64,000 nt of DNA from Trichostrongylus colubriformis. Lineage: Eukaryota > Nematoda > Chromadorea > Rhabditida > Trichostrongylidae. A program made the position numbers and the translations under genes. The stretch covers positions 39,728,001 to 39,792,000 of the forward strand of contig OZ022256.1 of assembly GCA_963978905.1 (NCBI GenBank), given 5' to 3'. Within the stretch, counting starts at the first letter, position 1, and each line of letters starts with the position of its first letter. Below the pieces are notes generated by a model that was not told the origin of the DNA, made no database searches, and saw only the letters and a program-made list of their open reading frames with translations. This document shows positions 1-12,000 of this stretch, piece after piece.

Positions 1-3000
1 CATCCAATCTTTAGATGAACTGCGAACAGACTGCAAGCCACATATGACCTCAGCCTTCGACAACTTATAGCAGTGGAAGCAGTCCCCCTTTTTTGTCGAC
101 TCGGCCACCTTCACACCTTATTTGTAGCGCTAATGTCAGAAAAAGGATCTCTGCACCCATTCATGGTTTTCAGATTTTTTAATACGTGACTTCTCCGTAA
201 TCAAGGCGCTTAAGCAATTTTTAATCGATAACTCCCACTTACAATTAGAATAATCACCTCATGCGAGGGATGCTGTGTTCGTTAAGCTAGCGTCTATGGA
301 GTAATCGGTTTTCCAGAAGAGAGCTGGGTATAAGCTACGGCTTACTACGAATACCCGTCCAGCAGTTCCGTTTACAAAAAATCAGTCGTATTTTAAACTG
401 ACTAATTCACGAATAATTATATAACCTTCCCTTATGGCATTGCACAAGGAATCCTACGGCTTCCATTGTCTGATGATGACGATATAGTGAAATCATCGGT
501 TTTTGTGGAGGGTCAGAAATGGGTCATGGACTCCTCCTACATTGAAATGCCAGAAAGCTGAGGATTACACAGAGCCACGAAGTGTTGATCGATATCGATT
601 GGAGTAATTACTTTTTGTGTAGAAGGACGAAAATGGGTTGTGAACCGGTCCATCACGTGGGAAGTGTTACAGAGGTGGGAATTTCCGTAGATCCACGAAC
701 TGTCGATCGATATTGATCGAAATCATCCGGTTTTGTGTGCACGCGAGAAAAATGGATAATGTACGAGGTTAAAATTTCCTAGAGCCACGTGCTAAACATG
801 ATATTTGGTTATGTTTTGGTCTAGGGTCAATGGGTATTAAGTAAAGTTCACAGAAAAGAGCGATTACTAAAGCAAAACTTGTCAGCTTTCTGCTCAAGGC
901 GTTTCTGTCTCACAGGAAGCTGACGATATGCCTTTTTTCGACCTATCGATCCTTCATTCGACAGCCAAAACTATCCTAAACTGAAAATGAAAAGCTCACA
1001 GAGACCGAGCAGCGCCAAGTGTGGACCGGGAGTGGAACTGATATCGCAAACTGGTTTATTGGTCAAAAGTGGCCATTTTTGCGCGCATCCATGGATGATG
1101 GTGAATAATTCGTGCTCTAACACAAATTCTTGTCAAAACTTGCTCATCTGACGCTTTCTTCCGGAGCGTCCCATTCTTGTCGCTCCTGATCTTTTTTTGT
1201 TCAGCACTTCCATCCATTTTGCTCACCATTTTATTTATAATTTAATCTGATGAGACCGGCCCTTTGAACCCGCAGAAGCGCGCAGGCGTGTGGTCACGGT
1301 CTGCAGGAATCAGGGGGTGGGCACTTGACAAAAGCGAAGACGGCGTCTCCTCTGCTCATCTGCGCTTTCTTAGCTATGCTATCTTTAGTTAGTTCTAGAT
1401 GACTCGTCAGAATGACGAAGAATTTTCTAAAATTCTTTTTAAGTGTAGGTTAGGTTAGAGTACATTATTTTTTCGAGGGTACGTTTCAAGAATAGTGGAA
1501 GCCCCACGCAATCGAGGCAATACTGATACCATAACTGCTGGCAAGTTGCCAATCAAGTTTTTTGTTTTTTCTTGTTTCTAAATGCCACTTCTGTGTAGTT
1601 GGTCATACACAAGATCAAAATAGTTCGTAAAACGAAAAAGTTAACTACGTTTTTATTCTCGGTTCTTAGCCGTGCAACTCCAGGTGTATAGTTGGAACAC
1701 TTCCTATTCTTTTAATGTGGACTGCTGATAGACCGAACATCACTCAGCTACGATTTAGAAGCCTCTTATAGTGTAGGCGTTCTTAATGCATGTTTTCCTG
1801 CGTCACTGGCCAGCTGCGACGTCGGGCAATCACCGCCGTCGGCCGTTGCTGTCAACTTTCGTGCCCGTTGCGCATTTCTCGCGCCAACCGGGTTTTTTCC
1901 AGATTGCATGCTGGTCCAGACAATCGATTACTTCGCATAGAATCAGCCACATCGCATGATGTTTTACGTCGATCACCAACACGACATTCCCGATATCGAT
2001 CGGTGTTCACAAAATTCATTGCCATCTCGTTGGTCTCTGTGATTCATTAGTTTTAGGCGGTTCCTTTTCCTTTTTGCTTTCCCGGGCGGCCCATTGCGGA
2101 TGCAACCCTTATTTTCTTCGTTGTTAGACTCAGTTTGTGAAAATTTCTATGTTTTCCTTGGAGCTCATAATCTTCGCACAGTTCCTACTACGTAAATGGC
2201 GCTTTGAAAGGAAGAAATATGCAACTAAGTCATTTTTCCTGCAAGAGGATGCATTTTGATTTAGTTGTTTGTACGAATTATTGAAACCTCATGTTTGCAC
2301 AAGGATTTTTCGAGATGTTTTGTGCAAATATGTGGTTAATGGTATGTGGTATGTCCAACTGGATGCAAATTTGCACATAATGGTTCGAAATTCGTTCTTT
2401 CGCTACTTTTTCATCTTTTCAAAAACTGATAGCCGATATTTGGTCGTCGCCAGAAGGGTGAACTTCGTAGCCTGTGTCTAGAGGAAGGAAACGTCAGTGC
2501 CAGTATTGGGCAAAAATATTTTCGGCATTTCATGGAAGGTCAGCTGCTCCTGCAGTTAATTTTTCACTAGCTTCTGAAAAAATCCTCCGCTCCTCCATAG
2601 TTCAGTTCTCAGTTCTCAGTTCAAGGTTAATTCCTTCTCTGTTCATATTTGCAATACTGCACATTCGCAATAATGTTTCAGCTGAAAAATTAACCCTATT
2701 CCTGTGTTGCTCGATTGAAACCTTCATAGCATCGGAAACAGGAACCGTCTATTTCTGAAGAAAGCAAGGTTAAAAGCCATTCTACTTAGAGTTATCGTAA
2801 ATGTTTATTGTTCATAAGTGCCATTCATTATTAGACATGTATTGGTGTTTTACAGAATGGTAGCAAATTTATAATTTTTGTATACGATTTATTGATCTGC
2901 TGATTTGCCTTCAATGATGCCTAGTTGAGCAGCAAATTTTCAGCATGAGTCTTTCATCACTATTACAACAAAACGCGCTTGTTCTTCGTCAGTTCGAATG

Positions 3001-5100
3001 AGAGATGCGTTGCCGCCCTTTATACATTTTGCTCATGCATAATGTGTGCATAGAGTTTCACTGTCCTCTTTGCTTTGGCCTACTGAGTACATATCTCTTT
3101 CACGCCTACGTGTCTTAAATTTTCTGCCTTTTTCTGCTCCCTGCCTCGGGGCTTTCTCTGTGCTTCTTTTGATGAATGTCAACACGATCGTTCAAGATTT
3201 TATCGCTGAATTACCTTCGAAGAATTTTTCTTGGAATATTATAAATACCCTACATTATCATGACACTCCCACCCTCGCCAATAGCCCACATCCCCCATAT
3301 CCTACAATACAGTGAAAACGAGCCAATGAATGTGGGGCGGGTGAGCAATAAGAAGCAGTGGTTGAGTGCCTGAGATTGTGAGGTTCACCTGAGGGTGGGA
3401 AGGTTGAAGCCATGGGGGTGAGCAGGGACGAACCACTCTTGTGTTCCTTATCCGCATAGTGTAACGTCTTCCGACCGCCAAAATTTTTTTATGTGAACTG
3501 ATCTCAACTCGAAGAGATGAAAATTATTGCATGTGGGGAAACAGAGTGTATTTCAGTGGCTGAATATAGAAGAGGCAACTCATTAGTTTTTCTCATCGAG
3601 TAATCAAGGAGATTGTACGATGGGGAACGTGGTACAACCTTATTCGCAAGCCACATATGTATGTCTGTAGGTTCGATCCCGCAATTGGAAGTTTTTAACG
3701 TCCTCAGATATGGTTACTTACAAACCTTGTTCTCAAGTTTATTTTGGACCATGATCTCTGCATTTGTGCTCAAATTCTCTGTTTTTCCCGGGCCTCTTTT
3801 TTAACTTTCCGTTTCGATGAGATCGATTTTCTCAAGGATCTGAAAGTACCATACATATCAGAACGTTACTCATCTTGCTTGAGTCACAGCTGTAAACAGG
3901 CATTTTGAGACTAAAGTGAGGTGGTGGAACTGCAACTAAGATATGGTCATTTACCTAAGATGTCGTGAGATCATCTTCGTCAGAACGTTTGGAAATGCTC
4001 TGCTTCGAAACTTGTTATGCTTTCGGAGTTAAATTCTGATTATTTTTAGCTTTTCTGGTTCTGTCGAAGACGACAAGGTGAAAAGTGAGATGGTTAAATA
4101 GGTACTGTACTATCCCGAGGTACGGGTTACTGAAGTATGCAATATGCAGAGGGAGGAGGATGTAAATTCTAGCTTGAGATTAGGCAAAAAAGGAAGCATG
4201 GGGTGGATGAAAATTTCTATGTGGAAGAAGGGGTTTTCCTGGAAGGGAGTGATCCACCCGCCTCAAAGCTGAAAAAAAGGCCTCCGAGCTGAGGGAGATG
4301 AGCTGAATTCAAAGTTGGAAGCTTTCAGGTCTCTGACAGCTTGCCGAGCTTGTCTCATGGTCGCTAAGTAGAGATTCTGTGATGAAAATCTGTATGACGC
4401 AGAGGGACGGCGCATTATGAGTGCATGATGTCAGCTAGTACCATGAAAAGAGGGGTACCTACTATTTGCCCGAATATTTGATGTGGTTCTCAGTAGTCAA
4501 TAGAAGAGGAAGGTGGGCGTAAAGGGCATAAGGGGAGGTGGGGCGTGAAAATCGTGAGGGGTAATGGTTGTAACACTGGTGACTTCAATTCACTTTTCTA
4601 TGCTGTTGATCTTGACTCTTTGAGACCGGTTCTGGGGTCGCGATCGATGTGGTGTTGCGACTTTTTTCTTGCGTATCTCTCTTCAAAATCGGCTTCTCAC
4701 TTCAAACGGACAGCAATGGCCATTCGCTCCATCAGAGTTGTGTCGACGTGTACGAATGAGATGTGAAATCATCTGTCTTACGAGCGTTGTTCCACTTTAA
4801 CGCCATGGCAACGCTGCTTATCTAGTCATACATCAATTATAGAATTCATTCTGCTCATCCGCCGTAGCCGTCGTCACCGTCATTCATAATCGCTAAGCCG
4901 CTTACTTTATGTTATTGCACAACATCTCCATTTCTTTTGGCTTGTTGAGGATTCCTCCGATATGTGCAACTGTTGATATAAGTATGCGGCCATCAGTTTG
5001 AGCATATTATACATTCTATCTATGTATCAGAGTTCAATATGCTCGTTCGTTTTTTATCTGTCTGTCTGCCCATCTCTCCTTTTGTCTATTCGTCCGCCCC
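1..5100. other. Upstream non-coding sequence
   Basis: No gene is recognised on either strand. Open frames are short (under 100 codons), overlap in several frames, and show no family motif. The sequence is A+T-rich with scattered homopurine runs. It may hold distant promoter or intronic sequence of the CaMKII gene, or intergenic DNA. Confidence 0.6.
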
Positions 5101-5107
5101 ACGCAAG

Positions 5108-5412
5108 GCCGCTTTTATACTTTGCGGTACCGGCGGCGACGGCGGCAAAATTATGAGCCCGCCGTCGACCATATCTGCACTCTGGCTACGCGCTCTGTTA
5201 TCACGCTCGACCGAAGCATCCCATAGTGTGATAATTGTGGCGAGAGCCCGCTTTTGCCACAGATTTGCGCGGGCTGTCGCCTCGATCTTCGTGCTGTAGT
5301 ATGGTTAGGTCGAGCGTAATAAACAGAATGCATCTCCAGAGTGCCTCTGTGGACGACGGGGGGCACATGATTCTGTCGTCGTCGCCGTCTGTTCCGCAAA
5401 GTATGAGCTAAA
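5108..5412. repeat. Palindromic MITE, family 2 (GCAAAGTATG ends)
   Basis: The left end (TACTTTGCGG..GGCGGCGACGGCGGCAAAATTATG) is mirrored at the right end (..CGTCGTCGCCGTC..CCGCAAAGTATGAG). The whole is a G+C-rich foldback with no coding capacity. Related copies are at 25658-25982 and 62601-62945, and more decayed ones lie near 29.1 and 50.1 kb. The open frames on both strands here are artefacts of the palindrome. Confidence 0.8.
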
Positions 5413-8039
5413 ATCCGCACGTACTTTATTCATCTTGCATCTTGCATTATTTTCCCGCTGTTGTTTCAATACTGAAGCCTATCCAGGTGGTCCTAGCTCT
5501 CCATACTGGAGACATATTTCCAGTTACCGTAGCTCTCCATAAAGTTGGAGAGATTGATTTGTGTCGGCTGGCTCAGCTTCAGTGGGACAACGGCACTTTT
5601 ACTCGTTTATGATTCAGAATGAATGTCTCTCGTTTTCCCGGAATGTGACAGAAAAATGGTCGCACTACATGACCTTTACCAATTCAGTCATCCAACTCTG
5701 CCGATATAACGGCGAAGAAAAACTTCATTTCGACATTTGGTTGCGTACTCTTCTGCTGCGCTGCTCTAGATATGTGATCCATAGGTGCTAGACATTGCCA
5801 AACACTTACGAGGGAGTTTCTCAGGTCATATTTCCGAAAGGCAAAGAGGAAACAAGGACTCTGTTTGACTGGCTACCTACATAAGGTGGTTTAGGAGACC
5901 CCAGAGCAATCAACGTTGATCGTTTTTTGGATGCGCCGAGAAGCGAACATGAAAGGAGGACGGAGCCAAGCTGAATTTTCGAAATGCTTGCTATGAAATC
6001 AAATTTTTGCTTAAATATCTGGCTGCGGAGCACTCTCTGCTTTGTTTCCATCGCTGTTTTAACCACCCTTATGACGTTTCAGCCATGATTTATGAAGTTT
6101 TCAAATGCTTTTTCAGAATGTCATGCCGTCACTTATCCTCCCGATTAGGTAATTCGTGGAGTACGCTCCGCTAACTACGACTCTTTTCGGTTACCTCTTG
6201 ATAAGTTCAATGGTTTCATTATAATCTGGCTGGTTTCCTCAGCTCACCTGTTGGGATAGGTCGTGAATGCGATGTAGCTAAAGGCCAGAAATCACTCATC
6301 ATGGATAACGCTCCAGCAAAAATCAGAGAATCCGGACTTTGCTAGAACTCAAATTAGCGAAGTTTCATGGAATTGACTTTTGAGGCTGTGGTGCAGAGGG
6401 TGGGTGAAATGGGGAGGGGAAGGGTAGTTGGATATTGTTAGCGTGTCTGTGTAATTTTCCCATCACATCACAGCGATCAAAGTAGAAATCTTGTCCTGTT
6501 CATAAGCCAGGCCATCTCCAATTCCGTCCCGCCTTTGCTGCTGCCCTTTGCACCCAATCCTATGCCTCATGCTGAGTCACAGCGTGTTTTTACTGTGCTT
6601 ATTGGCTAATGCAAATGTTCAAAAGATTGATTGTATTTGATAGAGCTGTGAGCGTAAAGTTTAAATTGTTCACTTCGTGTCCCACAAATCTGCACTTTCT
6701 CAGATGACAACCATTTGAGCCCTTGCCGGTTGTAATCAAGAAAGAAGGGCCAACAGTTGAATTACAATATGATGAATTAGATAGCGTGCTGATTATTCAG
6801 TAAAAAATCATGAAAAAGAAACAAGTTGGACTTTAGGGCTTCATAGCTCGATATTCTTCGTAGCTCTACTTGTCCCTCCATTGCAATATAGCAACGCTTA
6901 TCATTTTTTGATGATGAATCCATCTGTTCATGATTTATCTGCACTTTGTAATTCAGTGGCCAATTTTGCTAATCCATCTCTTGGACAGTTGTCTAAAAGT
7001 CCTCTCATCGCACTCATGTTCCTATACCTGGTTATCGTTCTTATCCCCTTTTTTATTTCTCAGACCATCCAGTCCATCCATCCCTCTGGTGCCGATGATC
7101 TGTACTACATAGGCTGAATGGGTGCGAAACGCCCTCATTCACTTGCTACTTCTTGCGGTACTGGCAATGAGTGCGTGATTTGCCCAGAAGTGGGCTGAAA
7201 ACACGTTTTAGATTCACGGGCAACTTTGCTCCCGCCTTGTTCTCCTCTTATTAGCATGCATCAGACTAACAACAAAAATTAAGCCTTACAATTAGTATCT
7301 AGCGAGAGGAAAAAACGGGTCATAGCGTCTGTGGTGATGGCATGGCCCCACTGGTCGACGAACAAATCGCTCATTTTTTGCAACATGATGGGCTACGCTT
7401 TTGCGCTTCGTCGCATCTTCTCCAACTTAGGCGTAGGCTCACAAGAGGAACATTGAATTCGGAAGCATCCCTGACGCGAACACCTTCGGCATTGGTGTTT
7501 GGCTTCACTTCGTCGTTACACTGCATTGGCTTGCCGCGGTTAATTACTTATACGCCGATGTGAAAGGCATCGCCATTTGACAGCTGTCTGTTGTTCCTTT
7601 ACTGGAGTAGCGCTCACCTAATGTGCTTTCAGAGTAGAGTCTCTCTCTACAACTGCAAAAGAAACAAGAATCAATAGCGGCGCTCAGAAAGGATGTAGTA
7701 TAGGCAGTTAGCATGAAAGATCCATATAATCTACCAGCAAACCTATACATTCATTAAAAATTCAACAGCTACCGCTTTCGTCATTGTGGAAAGCTACATG
7801 CCTTTGACGTTTTTTTTGTGATTTGCATTGATTTCTTTTTCCAAATATCGCTATCTATCATCGGAAGCTGCAATATGTACAAGTGCATTTTAGTCCGTAA
7901 CGCTCATCTACATACCTCTTTCGATAAAAGGCGTGCCACCGCCACCCCTCCCCCACTGGTTCACCACTTGATACATGCGATTTGATGTAAACAATGTCAG
8001 ACAAGTGACGTAAAGTTGGAGGAATCGTACGCGAACATT
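5413..8039. other. Non-coding, nothing recognised
   Basis: Only short overlapping frames without splice-consistent coding runs or family motifs. No tandem or inverted repeat stands out. Confidence 0.6.
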
Positions 8040-8235
8040 GAATTCTTCTATCACCCATATATTCATGTTCTATTTGCTTTCTTAAGGTGACATGCAAAAT
8101 TTCACACGAAAAACAAAAATCCGGCTGAGATATGTAGGGCCTCTTCAAAGTGGCGTCCGATGGGGTAGGGCATCCGTGTCTGAGTGGCCATCTAGGAGCG
8201 TAGAGGTGACGGCCACGTGACCGGGGACGCAAAGT
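8040..8235. repeat. Half copy of palindromic MITE family 1
   Basis: CACCCATATATTCATGTT, ACATGCAAAATTTCACACGAAAA and CCGGCTGAGATAT match, in order, the left arm of the 54.4-kb MITE. The mirror arm is missing or lost. The 124-codon minus-strand frame across it is a repeat by-product. Confidence 0.65.
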
Positions 8236-11200
8236 GACAAATCAACGTTGGACGCGAAGATTTGAACCCCTATTTGCCGACGGCTGTTCAAAGGGAATTC
8301 GGATGAGTTGCTCTTTTTCCAGTAATTCGATTGCTGCTTTGGAACAACGGAAACTAGCAGTTCTTTTCGAATTTCTTTTCATGAATTCTACTAGCTTAAT
8401 GATTTTAAGAGGAATGTGAATCACGAAATTTCTGTGGACATTTCTTCAAGTGTCAGGGTGCTAATCTGCGCACCCTATGAATCGGATCCTTGATCACTGT
8501 GTCAAGTTTTCAATAGTTCCGAGGTCATGACAGGAACGTGTAAATGACGACGATATTGAATGGCAGCGACAGTGGGAGTAGAAGGGGGACAGCTGCTATT
8601 GGTGTGTCTGAACAGAATGTTTTGAAGCATGGAACTGGGCCTTATTCAGCAGAATCAATGAAGGTGTCGAAAGGGAAGTAGGACGATTGTAAGCAAGACC
8701 CAGAAGTCCAAGAAGTGTGTGAGTAACGCAGTTCATGTCGGAAGGCACTTTCTAAGCTCATTAATAAGGCTCATGGTGTGCAATACATTTTCCGCGTTAG
8801 GAATCGTGCCGGAAACGCATGCCTGCGGCTGATGCTTAGTGTAGGGCGTGCAGCAAAGCTCACTCGACAAGGATAAGCGAGTGGGATAATTTCGGCCATT
8901 TGGAACTGTTTGATTGTTCCTTTTGCTGCCTCGCTACTTACACTTAGTAAAAAGTTTCCTTTTATATGGGGTACCGAGTTATCGATCCACTCTCTCACGT
9001 TTGGTTTTCTTTCGCTCTATGAAATGTCAATTGAATTGGATTACCATTTGTTGCCGTGAATGCATTTAGAGAAATTACACTATCGGTAGATTGAAAAAAA
9101 TGAACGACAGCACCTCTGTTATTCCTGTTATTCATTAAAATGAGTTTGCTGTGAAATCCAAAAAAAGAACTGCAATTTCAGTAGGTCTTTGTTGCCATTC
9201 CATTCTCATCCACCTGGCTGGTGTTGTTTTTACATTCGTGTTTTTTTTCACGCTGTTTCTAAAGGCAATCCAGATGTACGAAGGTAGAAGTCGGCCACGT
9301 GTATTAATGCTTTGCCAATTAACTGATGATCGGAACATTTCTGATGTTTTGTTTCGAGGACATATCCACGAATTGATTCCTGAATCCTTGCCGTCTCTTC
9401 ACGTCCCTTATACGTCACTATCTTCAAAGCTTCCTACTTCAGCACTGCAGTGCTTTTGTTTGGATGATTGAAGTGTAGCTACTGTATGTGCACGGGCACA
9501 GGGCTGAGGAATCTTAAGTGGGATGGGTCATTTCGCTTGCAAAAAGGGGAAAGATGTATTAGTTGGAGATGGTAGTCTCCGAGGAGTTGAGTAGTGCTCA
9601 TTGTCAGTACGTGAGTGTTTTTCAATAACCCAGCTTCAATAATTTTAGAGGTGACTAGGTGGTCCACGTATAAACAGTCTCTAATCGATAATGATGTTGA
9701 GGAATGGGCTTTTCTTCCTCGCAAATTTTCCTTAATATGGTTGACCATTCAGGGTGTGGAATCACACCCTGAAGTGCAGCTGACCACCATGATCCACTTC
9801 CAGCCACTTTGCCGTTCACGAACGAGTCGACGAAAGTTACAACCCGATCTCGGGATTTATTCTAGTGACTTACTTACCCAGTTTTTTCGACGCTTCATAC
9901 AATTTGACGTGATTATCGGCTTTGTGGAGCTTCCAACTCCTGCTCCATTGCTATGGATAACGAGCCTTTCTTTAGTGATCTGATGTACGAGGACCAGTGA
10001 AAACTTACTTTTCTTTGTGGGTAGTTTCAGTAGTTTCCATTGTGTATCATATCGTACAATGGGTACTTCCAGTACGGACATTGCTTACTTATTGTTATCG
10101 TGTAGAGTCAGTGTAGCTTTTTTATTATCCAATATCACTCTCATGCAGTCAAAAAACTTTGCACAACGGTTGGCTCCCAAACTGCATCTGCTTCCCACGA
10201 GACTGTTTGTGAATTTTGGACGGGTCACTGCTGAAAGCAGTGACATGCGTTATTTTTCTAGCTCTGCAATCACCTCCTTTGTCCTAAAGAAGGTCCGACG
10301 ATTGGGATTTTTTAAGTTGATATGCAACCCCCTCATGATGTTATACTGTACCAGTGCTAAGCATTGGTTTGAAACAGCATCGCTTATCTCTTCCTCGGGA
10401 AATTCTCAGTATTCGAGACGCAAAATGGCGTAAGGCAAAAATCAGCTAAAAATCACGCTCTCCCTTCGTCAACATCAGGAAAAATTCCCTGTTGTGACGT
10501 TTCATAAAAACAAAGTCCTGACAGATCCATAACTTCCTTTTGAATGGGTGGGGTGTCCTCTGAACCACATTGACACCACCCCCCCTTTTTTTGTTTCTGC
10601 TAAGAAGCTCTGCCTTATACATATAAAATGTGGGCTACTAAATAAGACAGAATAAGGCTCTCAGTTTCAGTCCAGCGTCTCATCCGCTGGCACAAAAGTC
10701 GGCGCAGGCGGCTGTCTCGTCAGCGGCAGCAAATCGATATTGCCTCGAGGTAGCACATAATTACGGTTGCCCGTTAAGGCGTTTCAGTTGACTAATGAGC
10801 ACGAGAGAAGAAACCGGAAACTTTTGGTCATTTGCTGTCTGCTCTTTCGAGAGCTGCAAGCTACTAGCAAACTCGGCACTTTATCCTAGCCCGAGGCTTC
10901 TCAGCTATTTTCCTTATTCAGAACTGTGCTTTCTCTACGAGATCACTATCGGAGGCAATCATATCGATATCACGAGCTATCATACCGCACAGAACGGGGG
11001 AAGAAAGAGTGGTCGAGTGAAAGTAACTGTTTGTTGATCCGCTCAAATACTTCTTCACTTCCCTACCATAAACCATTATCCGCCTGGTATGACAAGAACG
11101 AAGAATTTTGCCTTGATCGTTTCTGATGTGAATTCTTCAAATACTCTGCTCCTGAATAATTTGTTGTTCATTTAACAAAGTCTTCCGTATATATGTAACA

Positions 11201-11290
11201 AGGGGTCCTTTGCAAGATAGAGTAAACCTAATCCCGATAAGAATTCAAGAGCTTGGAGCAGTAGTGATTTTGAATAAGGATTTAGCAGCG
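8236..11290. other. Non-coding; possible decayed retroelement on the minus strand
   Basis: Between about 9480 and 10440 several minus-strand frames follow each other with breaks (for example LRGRKAHSSTSLSIRD and SNGAGVGSSTKPIITS). They could be remains of a non-LTR element, but I cannot assign a domain. The remainder shows nothing. Confidence 0.3.
9748..9773. repeat. Perfect 11-bp-arm hairpin
   Basis: TTCAGGGTGTG and CACACCCTGAA flank a four-base GAAT loop. It lies in sequence without a gene; no U-tract follows, so there is no reason to call it a terminator. Confidence 0.7.
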
Positions 11291-11513
11291 AAGGGTGGTA
11301 GTTTTGACAGTACAAGCCAAGAACAGGGGTCGGCTTCATTTCGAAAGGAAGTGTTGCATGAGAAGTGGAATTATTCCGGTAGAAGCTCATCGGAGTGTTC
11401 GTCTCCATCTGCATGTTCCCTTTACTCCTGTCCACTGCCCGAAAAGGAAGTGGTGGGATTCTTTTGAAGCGAACACCATCATACCTCATTTATTAAACAC
11501 GATACATCCTTCG

Positions 11514-11689
11514 ATGGATCAAGTTACCTCGCCTCCCTCGCCTCTTTCGAGTATTCCTCAACTAGCGCGTGATGCAGATAGGAAGCATGCGAGAACTGTG
11601 GCTCATATGGCTCATATATACCGAAAAATCCTGAGTGAAATTGAAACCGAGCAGCGATTTCTTGTGTTACAGCTAAAACATACCGCTAG
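11514..11689 (+). CDS. Candidate upstream alternative N-terminal exon
   Basis: Within a long open frame (open from 11295), an ATG at 11514 begins MDQVTSPPSPLSSIPQLARD followed by a helical, heptad-like stretch ending in LQLKHTA. A GTGCCG donor-like site after CGCTAG at 11689 would leave phase 2, the phase needed by exon 2 (17414). Exon 1 ends in the same phase. If used, the kinase would lack the first strand and part of the glycine loop. The frame also continues to 11843, so an unspliced or unrelated reading is equally possible. No domain recognised. Confidence 0.25.
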
Positions 11690-11779
11690 GTGCCGGGGAA
11701 TTTCAGGTGTAAGACACGCATGCATCTCGATAATATGTTTGGGCCGCATTCATACTGCCCTGGCGGGACATGGCTGCGT

Positions 11780-11863
11780 TAACAGGCAGCGAGGCAGAGG
11801 GGAGGTGCAGAGACGGCACAGGCAGCGAGACAGGGTGGCTTAGACGGAGACGCAGAGACACGC
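11780..11863 (+). promoter_or_regulatory. Possible non-coding 5' UTR exon end with strong donor
   Basis: A purine-rich, CAGAGACGG-type stretch ends at CACGCAG followed by GTACGT, a strong splice donor at 11864. A non-coding first exon spliced to 14124 or 14148 would fit a neuronal gene with a distant promoter. No TATA or other core promoter motif is evident. Confidence 0.25.
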
Positions 11864-12000
11864 AGGTACGTTCTGCCACCGGTTCCGCTATGTATGGACG
11901 CGGCCTCATGGAGAACCTCTCGTCCTCTCCCTCACACCTATCGGTCCTTTCACAGGAACGCAGACGCAGATTGTATATTCCTCAGATTGTGGATTTGTAA

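Noticed and set aside
7858..8232. 124-codon minus-strand frame
   Set aside because: It overlaps a half copy of MITE family 1 and matches no protein family.
9748..9773. Hairpin as a transcription terminator or CRISPR-like repeat
   Set aside because: Eukaryotic intergenic context, single occurrence and no T-run.
9480..10440. Non-LTR retrotransposon on the minus strand
   Set aside because: Broken frames suggest an old element, but no reverse-transcriptase motif such as YxDD could be found, so no mobile element is called.
11295..11843. 182-codon frame as an independent gene
   Set aside because: No domain and a low-complexity Arg/Gly-rich end. Only the 11514-11689 part is kept, as a weak exon candidate.
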